A stretch of 64,000 nucleotides of DNA. Origin: Pelobacter sp. UBA6093 (GTDB lineage Bacteria; Desulfobacterota; Desulfuromonadia; Desulfuromonadales; Syntrophotaleaceae). The notes under the pieces were generated by a model. It was given only the letters and a program-made list of their open reading frames with translations, did not search any database and had not been told where the DNA came from. Below, piece after piece: positions 1 through 9,308 of the stretch. The translations under genes and the position numbers were made by a program. The first letter of the stretch is position 1; each line of letters begins with the position of its first letter. Where the stretch lies: contig DIWZ01000040.1 in the NCBI GenBank assembly GCA_002435955.1, forward strand, positions 62,732 to 126,731, written 5' to 3'.

Positions 1-191
1 GATAGTCCGACAGCCTCCTAGGAGTTCAGGATAATTGAAATCACCAGAAAACGTTTACACTAAGAATAAGATCTTTAAGTATTTTTATAATTTTTTCAAT
101 ATTTAATTAGTAATGAAGGAGATATACATCAGGAAAGGTTCGATCGGAGGAGGGCAAAAGGACAGGAACTGGTTCCAGCAGGAAGAAGGGC
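1..191. other. intergenic, no gene seen
   Basis: This is the non-coding flank downstream of rsmA. It holds an AT-rich run (about 60-118) and a short CTCCTAGGAG palindrome near 17. No ORF, RNA gene or convincing terminator is visible. A neighbouring gene may lie beyond the window edge. Confidence 0.4.
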
Positions 192-986
192 TCAGGGAAA
201 ATGCGCCCTTAGCAGTTGCGCAAGGCACCCGAACTCCTCAAGATTAAGGGTCTCGGCGCGCCTGCCGGGATCGATGCCGACAGCAAGCAAGCTCTCCTCC
301 AGACCGTCAAACCCGAAACCGGAGCCGGTTAGACTGTTGCGCAGGGTTTTCCTGCGCTGTGCAAAGGCCGCCTTGACAACACGCCGGAAAAACGCTTCGT
401 CCTCAACAATAATACGTGACTGCGCAAGAGCATTAAAACATAAAACAGCCGAGTGCACTTTCGGCGGCGGATAAAAAGCCCCTGGGGGTACCCGCAATAC
501 ACGCCGGATATCGAACCACACCTGGCTCAGCACTGAAAGGATGCCGTAATCCCGCCCGCCGGGCGAGGCGCACAGCCGCTCCCCGACTTCCTGCTGGAAC
601 ATCAGCACCAGGCGCGAGAACAAATGCCGGTGGTCAAGGATCTTAAACACAATCTGACTGGATATGTTGTAGGGAAGATTGGCAATGAGCTTGTAGGGCG
701 GCTCTGTCAGTATGGCGTCCCAATCAAGGGTCAATGCATCACCCAGATGGACGGTAAGATTTGTTTCAGGGCGAGCCAGCAGGCTGGCACCGAGATCCCT
801 GTCAATTTCAATGACATGCAATCTGGCGATTTCCGGTAACAGACGATCGGTCAACGCACCCAGGCCGGGCCCGATCTCCAGCACCCGATCATGAGGCTCA
901 AGTGCGGCAGCGTTCAAAATACCGTCAACTACATGCCGATCCTGCAGGAAATTCTGTCCAAAGCGTTTTTTCGGGCGATGATTCAT
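192..986 (-). CDS. rsmA: 16S rRNA (adenine(1518)-N6/adenine(1519)-N6)-dimethyltransferase RsmA/KsgA
   Basis: The product dimethylates two adjacent adenines in helix 45 of 16S rRNA during small-subunit assembly, using SAM. The 264-residue protein shows the family's N-terminal KKRFGQNFL signature (residues 6-14), the SAM-binding motif EIGPGLG (37-43) and the catalytic NLPY motif (103-106). The start at 986 is chosen because an AGGGGAGGGG ribosome-binding site lies just upstream and because family members start close to this signature; a longer open frame upstream is only the overlap with the previous gene. Its ATG overlaps the stop of the DUF2062 gene (ATGA), so it is the last gene of a tsaD-DUF2062-rsmA operon. 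Length is normal and no key motif is missing. Confidence 0.95.
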   Translation of the reverse strand: MNHRPKKRFGQNFLQDRHVVDGILNAAALEPHDRVLEIGPGLGALTDRLLPEIARLHVIEIDRDLGASLLARPETNLTVHLGDALTLDWDAILTEPPYKLIANLPYNISSQIVFKILDHRHLFSRLVLMFQQEVGERLCASPGGRDYGILSVLSQVWFDIRRVLRVPPGAFYPPPKVHSAVLCFNALAQSRIIVEDEAFFRRVVKAAFAQRRKTLRNSLTGSGFGFDGLEESLLAVGIDPGRRAETLNLEEFGCLAQLLRAHFP

Positions 987-1480
987 GGCCCCTCCCCTGT
1001 TTTGCGCCGAGACCGTCGGGGCCAGCGTGGTATTTTCCAGGTATGGGTTAGTGGAATAACTCGAATAGCGACCAGGTAAATGGCCATGGAACAGAGTACG
1101 GACCAAAGCAGACTGCCGACACAGAGGGGCAACAGCACTTCCCACCCCAGGCTTTTCAAGGCGGAAAAACTCAAAGAATTCGGCATTTGCGCATGATCCA
1201 TCCCCAGAAGCACACGTCCGGATTCGTATTCAAGGGCATAAATGAACGGTGCGGTAAAGGGATTGGTCACCCAAACCCCCAGCACAGCGGCAAACTTGTT
1301 TTCTTTGAGCATGACGGCCAGACACACGGCCAAAAGCATCTGAAACCCGAAGGTCGGGGTAAGGCCGATAAAAATACCCAGCGCCAGGCCTTTCGCGATT
1401 TCTTCGGGCGCCCCTCGCAAACGCAGGAAACGCACCACGAGCAATTTGACTTGCCGGACCAGAGGCCATCGCCGATACAT
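983..1480 (-). CDS. DUF2062 domain membrane protein
   Basis: This 165-residue protein has the DUF2062 pattern: a short basic N-terminus, then GLALGIFIGLTPTFGFQ (about residues 32-48), followed by hydrophobic segments that should span the inner membrane near 33-60, 70-85 and 113-140. The family is widespread in Gram-negative bacteria, but its function is not established. It starts 15 nt after tsaD ends and its stop overlaps the rsmA start, so the three are probably co-transcribed and translationally coupled. The C-terminus is strongly basic. No specific role can be assigned from the sequence. Confidence 0.8.
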   Translation of the reverse strand: MYRRWPLVRQVKLLVVRFLRLRGAPEEIAKGLALGIFIGLTPTFGFQMLLAVCLAVMLKENKFAAVLGVWVTNPFTAPFIYALEYESGRVLLGMDHAQMPNSLSFSALKSLGWEVLLPLCVGSLLWSVLCSMAIYLVAIRVIPLTHTWKIPRWPRRSRRKTGEGP

Positions 1481-1495
1481 ACGGTTCCATCCATT

Positions 1496-2527
1496 TCAGG
1501 GCAAGAGCTGCTGGGGCCAGCCTGCCTGATCGAGGGGCCAATTAGCTCGCGCATTGAGATCCAGATCAGCAACACATCCAGCGGTAAGATACGCGTCCCC
1601 GGCCACACCAAGCATGGCCGCATTGTCGGCGCACAAGATCGGACTGGGGAAAAACACCCGAAAACCTTCCTTGGCGGAACGCTCGCCCATCAGCCTGCGC
1701 AAGCCCTTGTTACAGGCCACGCCGCCAGCCACCACAATGCGTTCAAGCCCCGTATCCCGGGCTGCGCGTAGGGTTTTTTCGCACAGCACCTCAATCACCG
1801 CCTGCTGAAAACTGGCGGCAACATCACACAGGTGAGCCCCTTCGATGGGACTGTTCTGACTTTGCACATAATACAGCAGAGCCGTTTTGATACCACTGAA
1901 ACTAAAATCGAAGGTGGGTTTTTTCAATAACGGCCTGGGAAAATCGAAGGCCCTGGGGTTGCCCTCGGCGGCCAGGCGGTCGATGACGGCACCGCCGGGA
2001 TAGCCGAGCCCCAGCAACTTCGATACCTTGTCGAAAGCTTCGCCGGCCGCATCGTCGAGGGTCCGGCCAAGAGTCCGATACTTGCCGATGCCATCTACGC
2101 GATAAAGATGGGTATGGCCACCGGAGACGGCCAATGCCAGATAGGGAAATGGGACATCCTGTTCAAGCAGAGGCGCCAGGATATGACCTTCCATATGATG
2201 CACGCCAACCAGGGGTATTCCCAGAGACAACGCCATGGCCTTGGCCATGGACAAGCCGACCAGCAAAGCACCCACCAGACCGGGTCCACGGGTTACGGCA
2301 ATACCTTCGATGTCGCCCAGGGCGACCCCGGCTTTGCGCAGAGCATCATCGATAACGACCGTCACCGCCTCCATATGCTTGCGGGACGCCAGTTCCGGCA
2401 CAACACCACCATACAGAGCATGTACATCGACCTGGGAGGCAATGACGTTGGACAGGATCTGGCGGCCATCGCGCACAACGGCGGCCGAAGTCTCGTCACA
2501 GGATGATTCTATGGTCAGCAACAACAT
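1496..2527 (-). CDS. tsaD: tRNA N6-threonylcarbamoyladenosine transferase TsaD
   Basis: TsaD transfers the threonylcarbamoyl group onto A37 of ANN-decoding tRNAs, working with TsaB and TsaE. The 343-residue length is typical. The ASKHA-type nucleotide-binding start ESSCDETSAA (residues 7-16), the metal-binding HMEGH (111-115) and the AVSGGHTH loop (133-140) are all present, as is the late GGVACNKGLR segment. It is the first gene of the tsaD-DUF2062-rsmA run, about 300 nt after the PhoH-like gene, with a dispersed repeat in the gap. No strong ribosome-binding site is visible at the ATG, but no better start exists nearby. Confidence 0.95.
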   Translation of the reverse strand: MLLLTIESSCDETSAAVVRDGRQILSNVIASQVDVHALYGGVVPELASRKHMEAVTVVIDDALRKAGVALGDIEGIAVTRGPGLVGALLVGLSMAKAMALSLGIPLVGVHHMEGHILAPLLEQDVPFPYLALAVSGGHTHLYRVDGIGKYRTLGRTLDDAAGEAFDKVSKLLGLGYPGGAVIDRLAAEGNPRAFDFPRPLLKKPTFDFSFSGIKTALLYYVQSQNSPIEGAHLCDVAASFQQAVIEVLCEKTLRAARDTGLERIVVAGGVACNKGLRRLMGERSAKEGFRVFFPSPILCADNAAMLGVAGDAYLTAGCVADLDLNARANWPLDQAGWPQQLLP

Positions 2528-2552
2528 GTAGCAGAATCTTCTTTCTGGTTTT

Positions 2553-2700
2553 CATCCGGCGCCTCCGGATGGGAACAACGCCGTTTCCTGGCGGGAAACG
2601 CGGATATTTTCGTCGCGGCAAGGAAATCGAGGGATTCGCGCAGGCGTACACCGGTACGCCGCAGCACGCGGCACAACAGCACAAAGGACAGCCTCCGGCT
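2553..2700. repeat. dispersed intergenic repeat, copy A (diverged)
   Basis: The gap between the PhoH-like gene and tsaD holds a diverged copy of a repeat also found near 51.9 and 63.9 kb. Shared landmarks are a CATCCGG/CCGGATG end (2553-2571), an AAGGAAATC block near 2620, the hairpin GGCGTA-ccggtg-type arms at 2643-2648 and 2655-2660, and a CACGC block just after it. Short ORFs here are not supported. Copy B has cleaner terminal inverted repeats. Confidence 0.5.
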
Positions 2701-2827
2701 GCCCGGCGAGGTCCAAGGATGGCCCCCGAATCACAAGCCTCAAGTTTGATCCCGCCACGGCGGTAAAGCACCGTTTTTTGGCAGAATTTTATTTTACAGT
2801 GGACCGAAAATCAGGCCATCCAGCCCA

Positions 2828-4144
2828 TCAGAGCAGATTGGCCGCCAGTTCCGCCAGAGGTGAGCGCTCGCCACGCATGAGGGTCACGTGACCGGCTATG
2901 GATTGATTCTTGAATTTTTCCACAGCGTACGTCAGGCCGTTACTCGATGAATCGATATAAGGGTTGTCGATCTGGTACGGGTCACCGGTCAGAACGATTT
3001 TGGTGCCCTCGCCTGCACGGGTGATGATGGTCTTTATCTCATGGGGTGTCAGGTTTTGCGCTTCGTCGACAACCATGTACTGTTTGGGGATGGAACGACC
3101 ACGTATGTACGTCAGGGGTTCGATCTCCAACAGCCCCATATCAACCAGCTCCTTGTAGCCTCGCTTGCGTTTGCCATGCTCGTCAACCATGCCCAGCAGC
3201 AACTCGACGTTATCAAAAATGGGCTGCATCCATGGCGCAAGTTTTTCCTCAACGTCGCCGGGCAAAAAACCAAGATCCCGTCCCAGGGGGAAGATGGGCC
3301 GCGACACCAGCAACCGGCTGTACCCGCCCTCATCAGCCGATTTACTCAGTCCGGCTGCAATGGCCAACAGGGTTTTCCCGGTTCCGGCCTTACCCACCAG
3401 AGTCACCAGCTGGATATCGTCGTTGAGCAGCAAATCGATGGCGAACTGCTGTTCCCGATTGCGCGGCGCGATCCCCCAAAGCCCTTCCTTGGGGGATTTG
3501 ATAAGGGGAACGACCCGTCCCAGGGCTGCTTCGTAACGGCCGATCCCGGTATGGGAAGTATTGGTTTCATCGATCAGGGTCAAGTGTTGATTATCAAAGA
3601 ATTCACCCTCGATATCAACATAACCCTGCCCATAAAAGCGGTCGACCTGCTCCCGGGGCAACGTGACTTCGGCCATTCCGGTGTAGAGGTCTTCGATGGC
3701 AACCTTGTCCGACTCGTAATCCTGCGCATCGAGCCCGACAGCGTCGGCCTTGATGCGCAAATTGGTGTCCTTGGTCACGAAAACCACGGGACACTGACAA
3801 TCTTTTTTCGTTTGCAGTGCGACAGCCAGAATGCGATTGTCGGCACGCTCCGTGCGCAACTCGGGCGGCAGGTGTTTCAGCGTCTGCTCGGTGTAAAGCA
3901 GAACTCGCAGCATGCCGCCTTCCGGAAGTTGCACCCCATCCACAAGATGGGCCTGGGCGCGAAAGCTGTCGAGCAACCGGGAAACCTGACGGGCGTTGCG
4001 CCCCGTTTCACTGAGATCCTTCTTGAAGGTGTCGATCTCTTCAACAACCGTAATGGGGATCACCACATCGTTGTCTTTAAAACGGAGCAAGGCCTGAGGG
4101 TCATGCAGCAAAACGTTGGTATCCAGGACAAAGACCTTTTTCAT
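2828..4144 (-). CDS. PIN domain / PhoH-family ATPase (YlaK type)
   Basis: The 438-residue protein joins an N-terminal PIN nuclease domain (FVLDTNVLLHDP at about residues 5-16, with the acidic Asp8) to a C-terminal PhoH ATPase. The ATPase has Walker A GKAGTGKT (251-258) and a VDEAQN Walker B segment followed by LTGDPYQID. Family members are thought to be RNA-processing ATPase-nucleases; the substrate is unknown. The start at 4144 is preferred over an upstream in-frame ATG because GGGAGC lies just before it and it begins directly with the PIN domain. It appears to be a single-gene unit, divergent from nrdJ. Confidence 0.88.
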   Translation of the reverse strand: MKKVFVLDTNVLLHDPQALLRFKDNDVVIPITVVEEIDTFKKDLSETGRNARQVSRLLDSFRAQAHLVDGVQLPEGGMLRVLLYTEQTLKHLPPELRTERADNRILAVALQTKKDCQCPVVFVTKDTNLRIKADAVGLDAQDYESDKVAIEDLYTGMAEVTLPREQVDRFYGQGYVDIEGEFFDNQHLTLIDETNTSHTGIGRYEAALGRVVPLIKSPKEGLWGIAPRNREQQFAIDLLLNDDIQLVTLVGKAGTGKTLLAIAAGLSKSADEGGYSRLLVSRPIFPLGRDLGFLPGDVEEKLAPWMQPIFDNVELLLGMVDEHGKRKRGYKELVDMGLLEIEPLTYIRGRSIPKQYMVVDEAQNLTPHEIKTIITRAGEGTKIVLTGDPYQIDNPYIDSSSNGLTYAVEKFKNQSIAGHVTLMRGERSPLAELAANLL

Positions 4145-4477
4145 GGAGCTCCCTTCAAGATGCTTAGAATCAGCGGATGCCTTCACGCGAGGCAACATCC
4201 GGACCGATAACCGAAGACCCGTTGTTCGGTCACTACCCGAATATGGCCAACGAACAGGTCGAAAAAGAGTTGTGAGAAACTACCACCAGGGGGGCGGTTT
4301 GGCAACCCCTTTATCCCGTCCGGGAGCAGGCCTCTAAGAGGGTATAATTCGATTTGTACGAGCCGCTTCATTCTACAACAATAGTGGTTTCAAGGTAAAA
4401 TCCCTTTTAGGCCAAATCCGTGACATGGCGCTTGCGAAAATTTGCAGACCTGGCCTTACCTGACATGCATACACAGC

Positions 4478-4506
4478 TTGACAAAACCCAACATATGGTG
4501 GTTAAT
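4478..4506 (+). promoter_or_regulatory. candidate nrdJ promoter with operator-like repeats
   Basis: TTGACA (4478-4483) and GTTAAT (4501-4506) are 17 nt apart, ahead of nrdJ. The near-palindrome CCAACATATGGTGG (4488-4501) fills the spacer, and a perfect ATGCTG/CAGCAT inverted repeat follows at 4509-4526. Their positions suggest repressor or NrdR-like control, but neither matches a regulator site I can name with confidence. The rest of the 4145-4576 gap shows nothing else I recognise. Confidence 0.4.
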
Positions 4507-4576
4507 AGATGCTGTTTCTACAGCATATTGTCACCATTACAGAATTGCAGTTTGATCAACCAAAGGACCTTTTAAC

Positions 4577-6811
4577 ATGATGACCACCGCGGATCTGAAA
4601 TCCCTGCTCAGCAATAATGCCCTCACCGTACTCACACGCCGTTATCTGAAACGAGACCAGGAAGGCCATATCCTCGAGGAACCCGCGGACATGTTCCGCC
4701 GGGTGGCCGAGACCGTGGCCGAGGCTGAAACCCGCCTTGCCTCCGACATGGATGTTCAGTCCCTTGCCGACCAGTTTTACGATGCCCTGACGCGCATGGA
4801 GTTCCTGCCGAATTCCCCGACACTCATGAACGCCGGCCGGGAACTCGGACAGTTGTCCGCCTGCTTCGTGCTACCCGTAGAAGACTCCATGGAGAGCATC
4901 TTCGAAGCGATCAAGCAGACTGCTCTGATCCACAAAAGCGGCGGCGGTACCGGTTTTTCATTTTCGCGCATCCGTCCGGCCAACGACGTGGTGCTATCCA
5001 CCAAAGGCGTCTCCTCCGGACCCATCTCTTTCATGAAGGTGTTTGACGCCGCCACCGAAACCATTAAACAAGGCGGCACCCGGCGCGGTGCCAACATGGG
5101 GATTCTGCGGGTCGATCATCCGGATATCATGGATTTCATCATGGTCAAAAAGGACCTTACGATTCTGACCAATTTCAATCTGTCGGTGGGCATTACGGAA
5201 GCTTTCATGAAAGCGGTTGAGACCGGTTCGGAATATGACCTGCTCAACCCGCGCACCGGCGAACCGCTTAAAAAACTGGATGCCCGCAAGGTCTTCGACC
5301 GCATTATCGACATGGCCTGGACCAGCGGCGAACCGGGCATCATCTTCCTGGATCGCCTCAACCGCGACAACCCTACCCCCCATGTCGGTGAATTCGAAGC
5401 GACCAATCCATGTGGAGAGCAGCCGCTGCTGCCCTACGAATCCTGCAACCTCGGCTCCATCAATCTGGCACGCATGATTACCCGGGACGGCGAGGTCAAC
5501 TGGGACAAAATCCGTACTACCGTGCAATTGGCCGTACGGTTCCTCGACAATGTCATAGAAATCAACCGTTACCCCCTGCCGCAGATTTCCGATATGACCC
5601 TTGCCAACCGTAAAATCGGACTAGGCATCATGGGCTGGGCCGACATGCTGATCCTCCTCGGTCTGCCCTACAACAGCGCCAAGGCCATCGAACTGGCCGA
5701 CAAACTGATGGGATTCATTACCGACGAAGCGCGCAGCGCCTCGCGAGCCCTTGCTGAGCAGCGCGGCGCGTTCCCGAACTTTCCCGGCAGCCGGTATGAC
5801 CAGGCGGGCGAGGCGCCGCTGCGCAACGCCACCTGCACCACCATCGCCCCGACAGGTACCATCTCTATCATTGCCAATACCTCAAGTGGCGTTGAACCGA
5901 TTTTTGCCGTTTCCTATGTGCGACAGGTTATGGACAACGACGTGCTCGTCGAGGTGCATCCGCTGTTCGAATCCATCGCCCGCAAAGAAGGTTTTTACAG
6001 CCCGGAGCTGATGAAGGCTATCGCCGAAAAAGGCACCATCCAGAGTTTCTCTGAGATCCCCGAAAAAATCCGCAGGCTGTTTGTCACCGCCCACGACATC
6101 ACTCCCGAGGATCATATCCGCATGCAGGCGGCTTTCCAGAGGCATACTGACAATGCGGTGTCCAAAACGGTGAACTTTCCTAACTCGGCTACCCGTGAAG
6201 AGGTCGCCGAGGTGTATCGACTGGCCTATATGGAAGGGTGCAAAGGGGTAACGATCTACCGCGATGGATCGCGCGACATGCAGGTCTTGTCGGTAGCCAA
6301 AACGGCGGAACAACCCTCGGAGGAGAAGCTACCCGTCGAATCCGGTAAAACCGGGCATAAACGCGAACGGCCGCGCGCGCTGGTCGGCAAAACCTATCAG
6401 ATGACCACCGGTTGCGGTCCTTTGTACGTTACCATCAACCAGGACAACAGCGGCCTGTTCGAGTTGTTCACCACCATGGGCAAGGCAGGCGGATGCGCCG
6501 CAAGCCAGTGCGAAGCCATCGGCAGGCTGGTGTCCCTGGCCTGGCGCAGCGGCGTGCAGGCTCGGCAGGTGATCAAGCAGTTAATCGGCATTACCTGCCA
6601 CAAACCAGCCGGTTTCGGCGAGAATCGCGTCACCTCCTGCGCGGATGCGGTAGCCAACGCCATCCTCATGCACATGCAGACCGAAACGGGCGGTGATACA
6701 GTCTTCAAAGTAGTCAACAACGGTGGCGCCTGCCCGGAATGCGGCGGCCCGGTGGAGCATGAGGGGGGCTGCTGCGTGTGTCATGCTTGCGGTTATTCGG
6801 AATGTGCCTGA
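4577..6811 (+). CDS. nrdJ: adenosylcobalamin-dependent (class II) ribonucleoside-diphosphate reductase
   Basis: The enzyme reduces ribonucleotides to deoxyribonucleotides through a cobalamin-generated thiyl radical, so it works without oxygen. The 744-residue protein has the paired redox cysteines (Cys96 in SACFVLP and Cys420 in NATCTTIAPTG), the active-site NPCGEQ loop (277-282, with Cys279 and Glu281) and the TSSG segment. The C-terminus carries a family-typical domain with zinc-ribbon cysteines (CPECGG then CCVCHACGYSEC). AAAGGA lies upstream of the double ATG. A candidate promoter with inverted repeats precedes it. The start of the next gene overlaps its last codons in another frame. Confidence 0.95.
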   Translation: MMTTADLKSLLSNNALTVLTRRYLKRDQEGHILEEPADMFRRVAETVAEAETRLASDMDVQSLADQFYDALTRMEFLPNSPTLMNAGRELGQLSACFVLPVEDSMESIFEAIKQTALIHKSGGGTGFSFSRIRPANDVVLSTKGVSSGPISFMKVFDAATETIKQGGTRRGANMGILRVDHPDIMDFIMVKKDLTILTNFNLSVGITEAFMKAVETGSEYDLLNPRTGEPLKKLDARKVFDRIIDMAWTSGEPGIIFLDRLNRDNPTPHVGEFEATNPCGEQPLLPYESCNLGSINLARMITRDGEVNWDKIRTTVQLAVRFLDNVIEINRYPLPQISDMTLANRKIGLGIMGWADMLILLGLPYNSAKAIELADKLMGFITDEARSASRALAEQRGAFPNFPGSRYDQAGEAPLRNATCTTIAPTGTISIIANTSSGVEPIFAVSYVRQVMDNDVLVEVHPLFESIARKEGFYSPELMKAIAEKGTIQSFSEIPEKIRRLFVTAHDITPEDHIRMQAAFQRHTDNAVSKTVNFPNSATREEVAEVYRLAYMEGCKGVTIYRDGSRDMQVLSVAKTAEQPSEEKLPVESGKTGHKRERPRALVGKTYQMTTGCGPLYVTINQDNSGLFELFTTMGKAGGCAASQCEAIGRLVSLAWRSGVQARQVIKQLIGITCHKPAGFGENRVTSCADAVANAILMHMQTETGGDTVFKVVNNGGACPECGGPVEHEGGCCVCHACGYSECA

Positions 6812-7085
6812 CGGGGCAACGTCGTTGAAGGACTGGGATGCGATTTGTCGGCAGTGTGGAGAATGTTGTTTCGAAAAATTCGCCGACAAACATGGCCGCC
6901 TGCACACCAGCAGCATCGCATGCCGCTTTCTGGATGTGGCGACCCGTCGCTGCAAAGTCTACCATAAGCGCTTCGAAGTCGGTGAAGGATGTATCAAACT
7001 GACCCCTGAGGTGGTACGCCAGGCGGACTGGCTGCCCGAGAACTGCGCCTATGTACGATACCTGGCCGACGCCGATCGCAAATGA
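6783..7085 (+). CDS. YkgJ-family cysteine-cluster protein
   Basis: This small protein (about 100 residues) carries CRQCGECC near its N-terminus, a CRFLD segment and later CIKL and NCAYV cysteines. That is the pattern of the YkgJ/UPF0153 family, predicted Zn- or Fe-S-binding proteins of unknown role. The ATG at 6783 overlaps the end of nrdJ in another frame; in-frame GTG (6804) and TTG (6825) codons are alternatives and no ribosome-binding site settles the choice. The overlap suggests co-transcription with nrdJ. The link to ribonucleotide reduction is only positional. Confidence 0.75.
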   Translation: MLAVIRNVPDGATSLKDWDAICRQCGECCFEKFADKHGRLHTSSIACRFLDVATRRCKVYHKRFEVGEGCIKLTPEVVRQADWLPENCAYVRYLADADRK

Positions 7086-7132
7086 TGGGACCTGTACGAC
7101 CCCCGAATTTTCGTGCAATCAGCCTGTAATCC

Positions 7133-8470
7133 ATGGGAACAAACACCATGCCTGAACACATTGATACCGGATCGGGCCCGACGCGCCGCCAGGCCTGGTT
7201 TGGCTGGTGCATGTACGACTGGGCCAACTCGGCTTTCGCCACGGTGATCCTGGCTGCGGTACTGCCGGTATACTTTGTCTCGCTGGTCCCCGCAGGCGGG
7301 GTCAGCCTGCCCATCATCGGGGGGCCCTTGACCGCCACGGCCCTGTGGAGTTACGCCGTGGCAGCGTCGATGACTTTGGTAGCCCTTGTCGCTCCCGGGC
7401 TTGGCGCACAGGCGGACCGCATTCGCTGCCGCAGGCGCTGGCTGGTTGCGCTTTGTATCGCCGGCGCCTTCGCCACCTGCCTGCTGGCCCTGGCCGGCCC
7501 CGGCCGTTATCTGCTGGCGGCAGGCCTGTTCATGATCGCCAATGTCTGCTTTGCCGCCGCTAATATCTTTTACAATGCGTTTCTGCCCGCCCTGGCGCAG
7601 GGCGCTGAAATGGATCGCCTGTCAGCACGTGGCTTTGCCGTGGGTTATGCCGGCGGCGGCCTGATGCTGCTGCTGTCGTTTCTGCTTATCCAGTACCATG
7701 GCTTGCTCGGCCTGTCCACCCCTGGGCAGGCCACTCGTATTGCTTTTATGCTGACCGGTCTCTGGTGGCTGGGTTTTTCCATCCCGACTTTTTTTTATCT
7801 GCGCGAGGATATGATCCCTTATCCGGCCGTACAACCGGCAGCCGTCTCGCACATGCAGGCCCTGAGGCAACTCTGGAAGGATCTGCGTAACCATCCGGAC
7901 CTGCTGCGCTTTTTGCTGGCCTATCTGTTTTACAACGATGGCATTCAGACGATCATTGCCATAGCCGCCATCTTCGCCAAAGACGAACTGGGGCTTGGCA
8001 CGACCACCATTCTCGGCTGCTATCTCATGATTCAGTTCGTTGCCATGCCCGGTTCATTGCTGTTTGGCCGTCTCGCCAATCTCTGGGGTGCCAAGCGTGC
8101 CGTACTGCTATCCCTGTTCCTGTTTTCGGCGGTTACGGTGTTTGCCTACACCATGCAACATGCCTGGCAATTCTGGCTAATGGGCCTGGCTGTCGCTCTC
8201 ATCCTCGGCGGCAGTCAGGCCATCAGCCGCTCCCTTTACGCATCCCTCATCCCTGCCGGGAAAAATGCCGAGTTCTACAGTTTTTACGCCGTCAGCGGAA
8301 AATTCGCTTCCATCCTCGGTCCGTTGTCCTTCGGACTACTGGCCCAACTGACGGGCTCCAACCGCCTGGCGATTCTCGGCCTGGTAATTTTCTTTCTGGC
8401 CGGCATCGGCCTGCTGATGACTGTCAACATGCAACGCGGTCAACAAGCCGCCATGGAGAAAACTTCGTGA
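7133..8470 (+). CDS. MFS transporter, UMF1/Atg22-like family
   Basis: A 445-residue polytopic membrane protein with about 12 hydrophobic segments. The N-terminal signature WFGWCMYDWANSAFATVI (about residues 22-39) is diagnostic of the UMF1/Atg22-like branch of the major facilitator superfamily. Substrates in bacteria are not established; vacuolar Atg22 exports amino acids. Two in-frame ATGs (7133 and 7148) are possible; GGGA sits about 9 nt before the second, so 7148 may be the true start. The stop overlaps the GTG of the phosphodiesterase gene, so the two are probably coupled. Confidence 0.82.
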   Translation: MGTNTMPEHIDTGSGPTRRQAWFGWCMYDWANSAFATVILAAVLPVYFVSLVPAGGVSLPIIGGPLTATALWSYAVAASMTLVALVAPGLGAQADRIRCRRRWLVALCIAGAFATCLLALAGPGRYLLAAGLFMIANVCFAAANIFYNAFLPALAQGAEMDRLSARGFAVGYAGGGLMLLLSFLLIQYHGLLGLSTPGQATRIAFMLTGLWWLGFSIPTFFYLREDMIPYPAVQPAAVSHMQALRQLWKDLRNHPDLLRFLLAYLFYNDGIQTIIAIAAIFAKDELGLGTTTILGCYLMIQFVAMPGSLLFGRLANLWGAKRAVLLSLFLFSAVTVFAYTMQHAWQFWLMGLAVALILGGSQAISRSLYASLIPAGKNAEFYSFYAVSGKFASILGPLSFGLLAQLTGSNRLAILGLVIFFLAGIGLLMTVNMQRGQQAAMEKTS

Positions 8471-9282
8471 AATCAAAATATTTCGATTCTCCACGACCCC
8501 GGTTATTCGGTCACCGGGGCAACTCGGCCGATTATCCGGAAAACACCCTGCCGGCTTTCGCTGCAGCGCTCGCCGAGGGGATGCTTTACCTGGAACTCGA
8601 TGTCCGTGCCACCCAAGACGGTGAAGTGGTGGTTGTGCACGATGAATCGTTGTTGCGCACCTGCGGCGTGGATACCGCCGTGGCCAGCCTGACCCTTGAC
8701 GCACTTCAGCAATTCGATGCCGGTGCGACTTTTACCACGGATCAAGGTCACAGCTTTCCGCACCGCGGCCTCGGCATCAAGGTTCCAACCCTCGCCGAAG
8801 TCTTGCGATCTTTTCCCGGGGCCCTTTTCAATATTGAAATCAAGCAGGATACGCCAGCCATGGAGAAGGCGACTCTGGAGGTCATTCGGCAGGCCGGGAT
8901 GCTGGATCGGGTGCTGCTGGCGGCGGAAAACGATGCAATAATGGCCCGCCTGCGACCTCTGTGCGCGGCGCATCAGGTTCCCAGCAGTTACAGTTTTGGA
9001 GAACTGGTCGGCTTTTTTGACTGGTTGCAAAAGGGATGTCAAACTCCCTATGTGCCTCCGGCAGCGGCGCTGCAGATCCCCGAAATTTACGAGGGGCAAA
9101 CCCTGATTACTCCGCAAACCATCGCCGCGGCCCATGCCCTGAACCTGGAGATCCACGTCTGGACGATCAACGAAACCGTGGACATGGAGCGTCTGCTGCG
9201 CATGGGTGTGGATGGGGTAATGAGCGACCGGCCAGGCGTCTTGCGGGACACTGCGCAGGGTATCTTTTCCGATCATCATTAA
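8467..9282 (+). CDS. glycerophosphodiester phosphodiesterase
   Basis: The product should hydrolyse glycerophosphodiesters (deacylated phospholipids) to glycerol 3-phosphate and an alcohol. The 271-residue TIM-barrel protein has the GDPD signature: GHRGNSADYPENTLPAF near the N-terminus with His and Arg, ELDVRATQDGEVVVVHD with the metal-binding Glu/Asp and the second His, then FNIEIK, and a late VWTINE-D-GVMSDRP block. It lacks an obvious signal peptide and is probably cytoplasmic. GTG start; its first codon overlaps the previous stop (GTGA), suggesting that the MFS protein and this enzyme work together, for example on an imported glycerophosphodiester. That pairing is inference. Confidence 0.9.
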   Translation: MKSKYFDSPRPRLFGHRGNSADYPENTLPAFAAALAEGMLYLELDVRATQDGEVVVVHDESLLRTCGVDTAVASLTLDALQQFDAGATFTTDQGHSFPHRGLGIKVPTLAEVLRSFPGALFNIEIKQDTPAMEKATLEVIRQAGMLDRVLLAAENDAIMARLRPLCAAHQVPSSYSFGELVGFFDWLQKGCQTPYVPPAAALQIPEIYEGQTLITPQTIAAAHALNLEIHVWTINETVDMERLLRMGVDGVMSDRPGVLRDTAQGIFSDHH

Positions 9283-9308
9283 TATGATTTTTTCCTGCCG
9301 GTTATGGC

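Noticed and set aside
2503..2771. Overlapping ORFs on both strands between the PhoH-like gene and tsaD
   Set aside because: They fall on dispersed repeat copy A, have no ribosome-binding site and read as low-complexity protein with no motif.
3041..4210. Long plus-strand ORF opposite the PhoH-like gene
   Set aside because: It is the antisense shadow of a confident gene; no domain or start signal.
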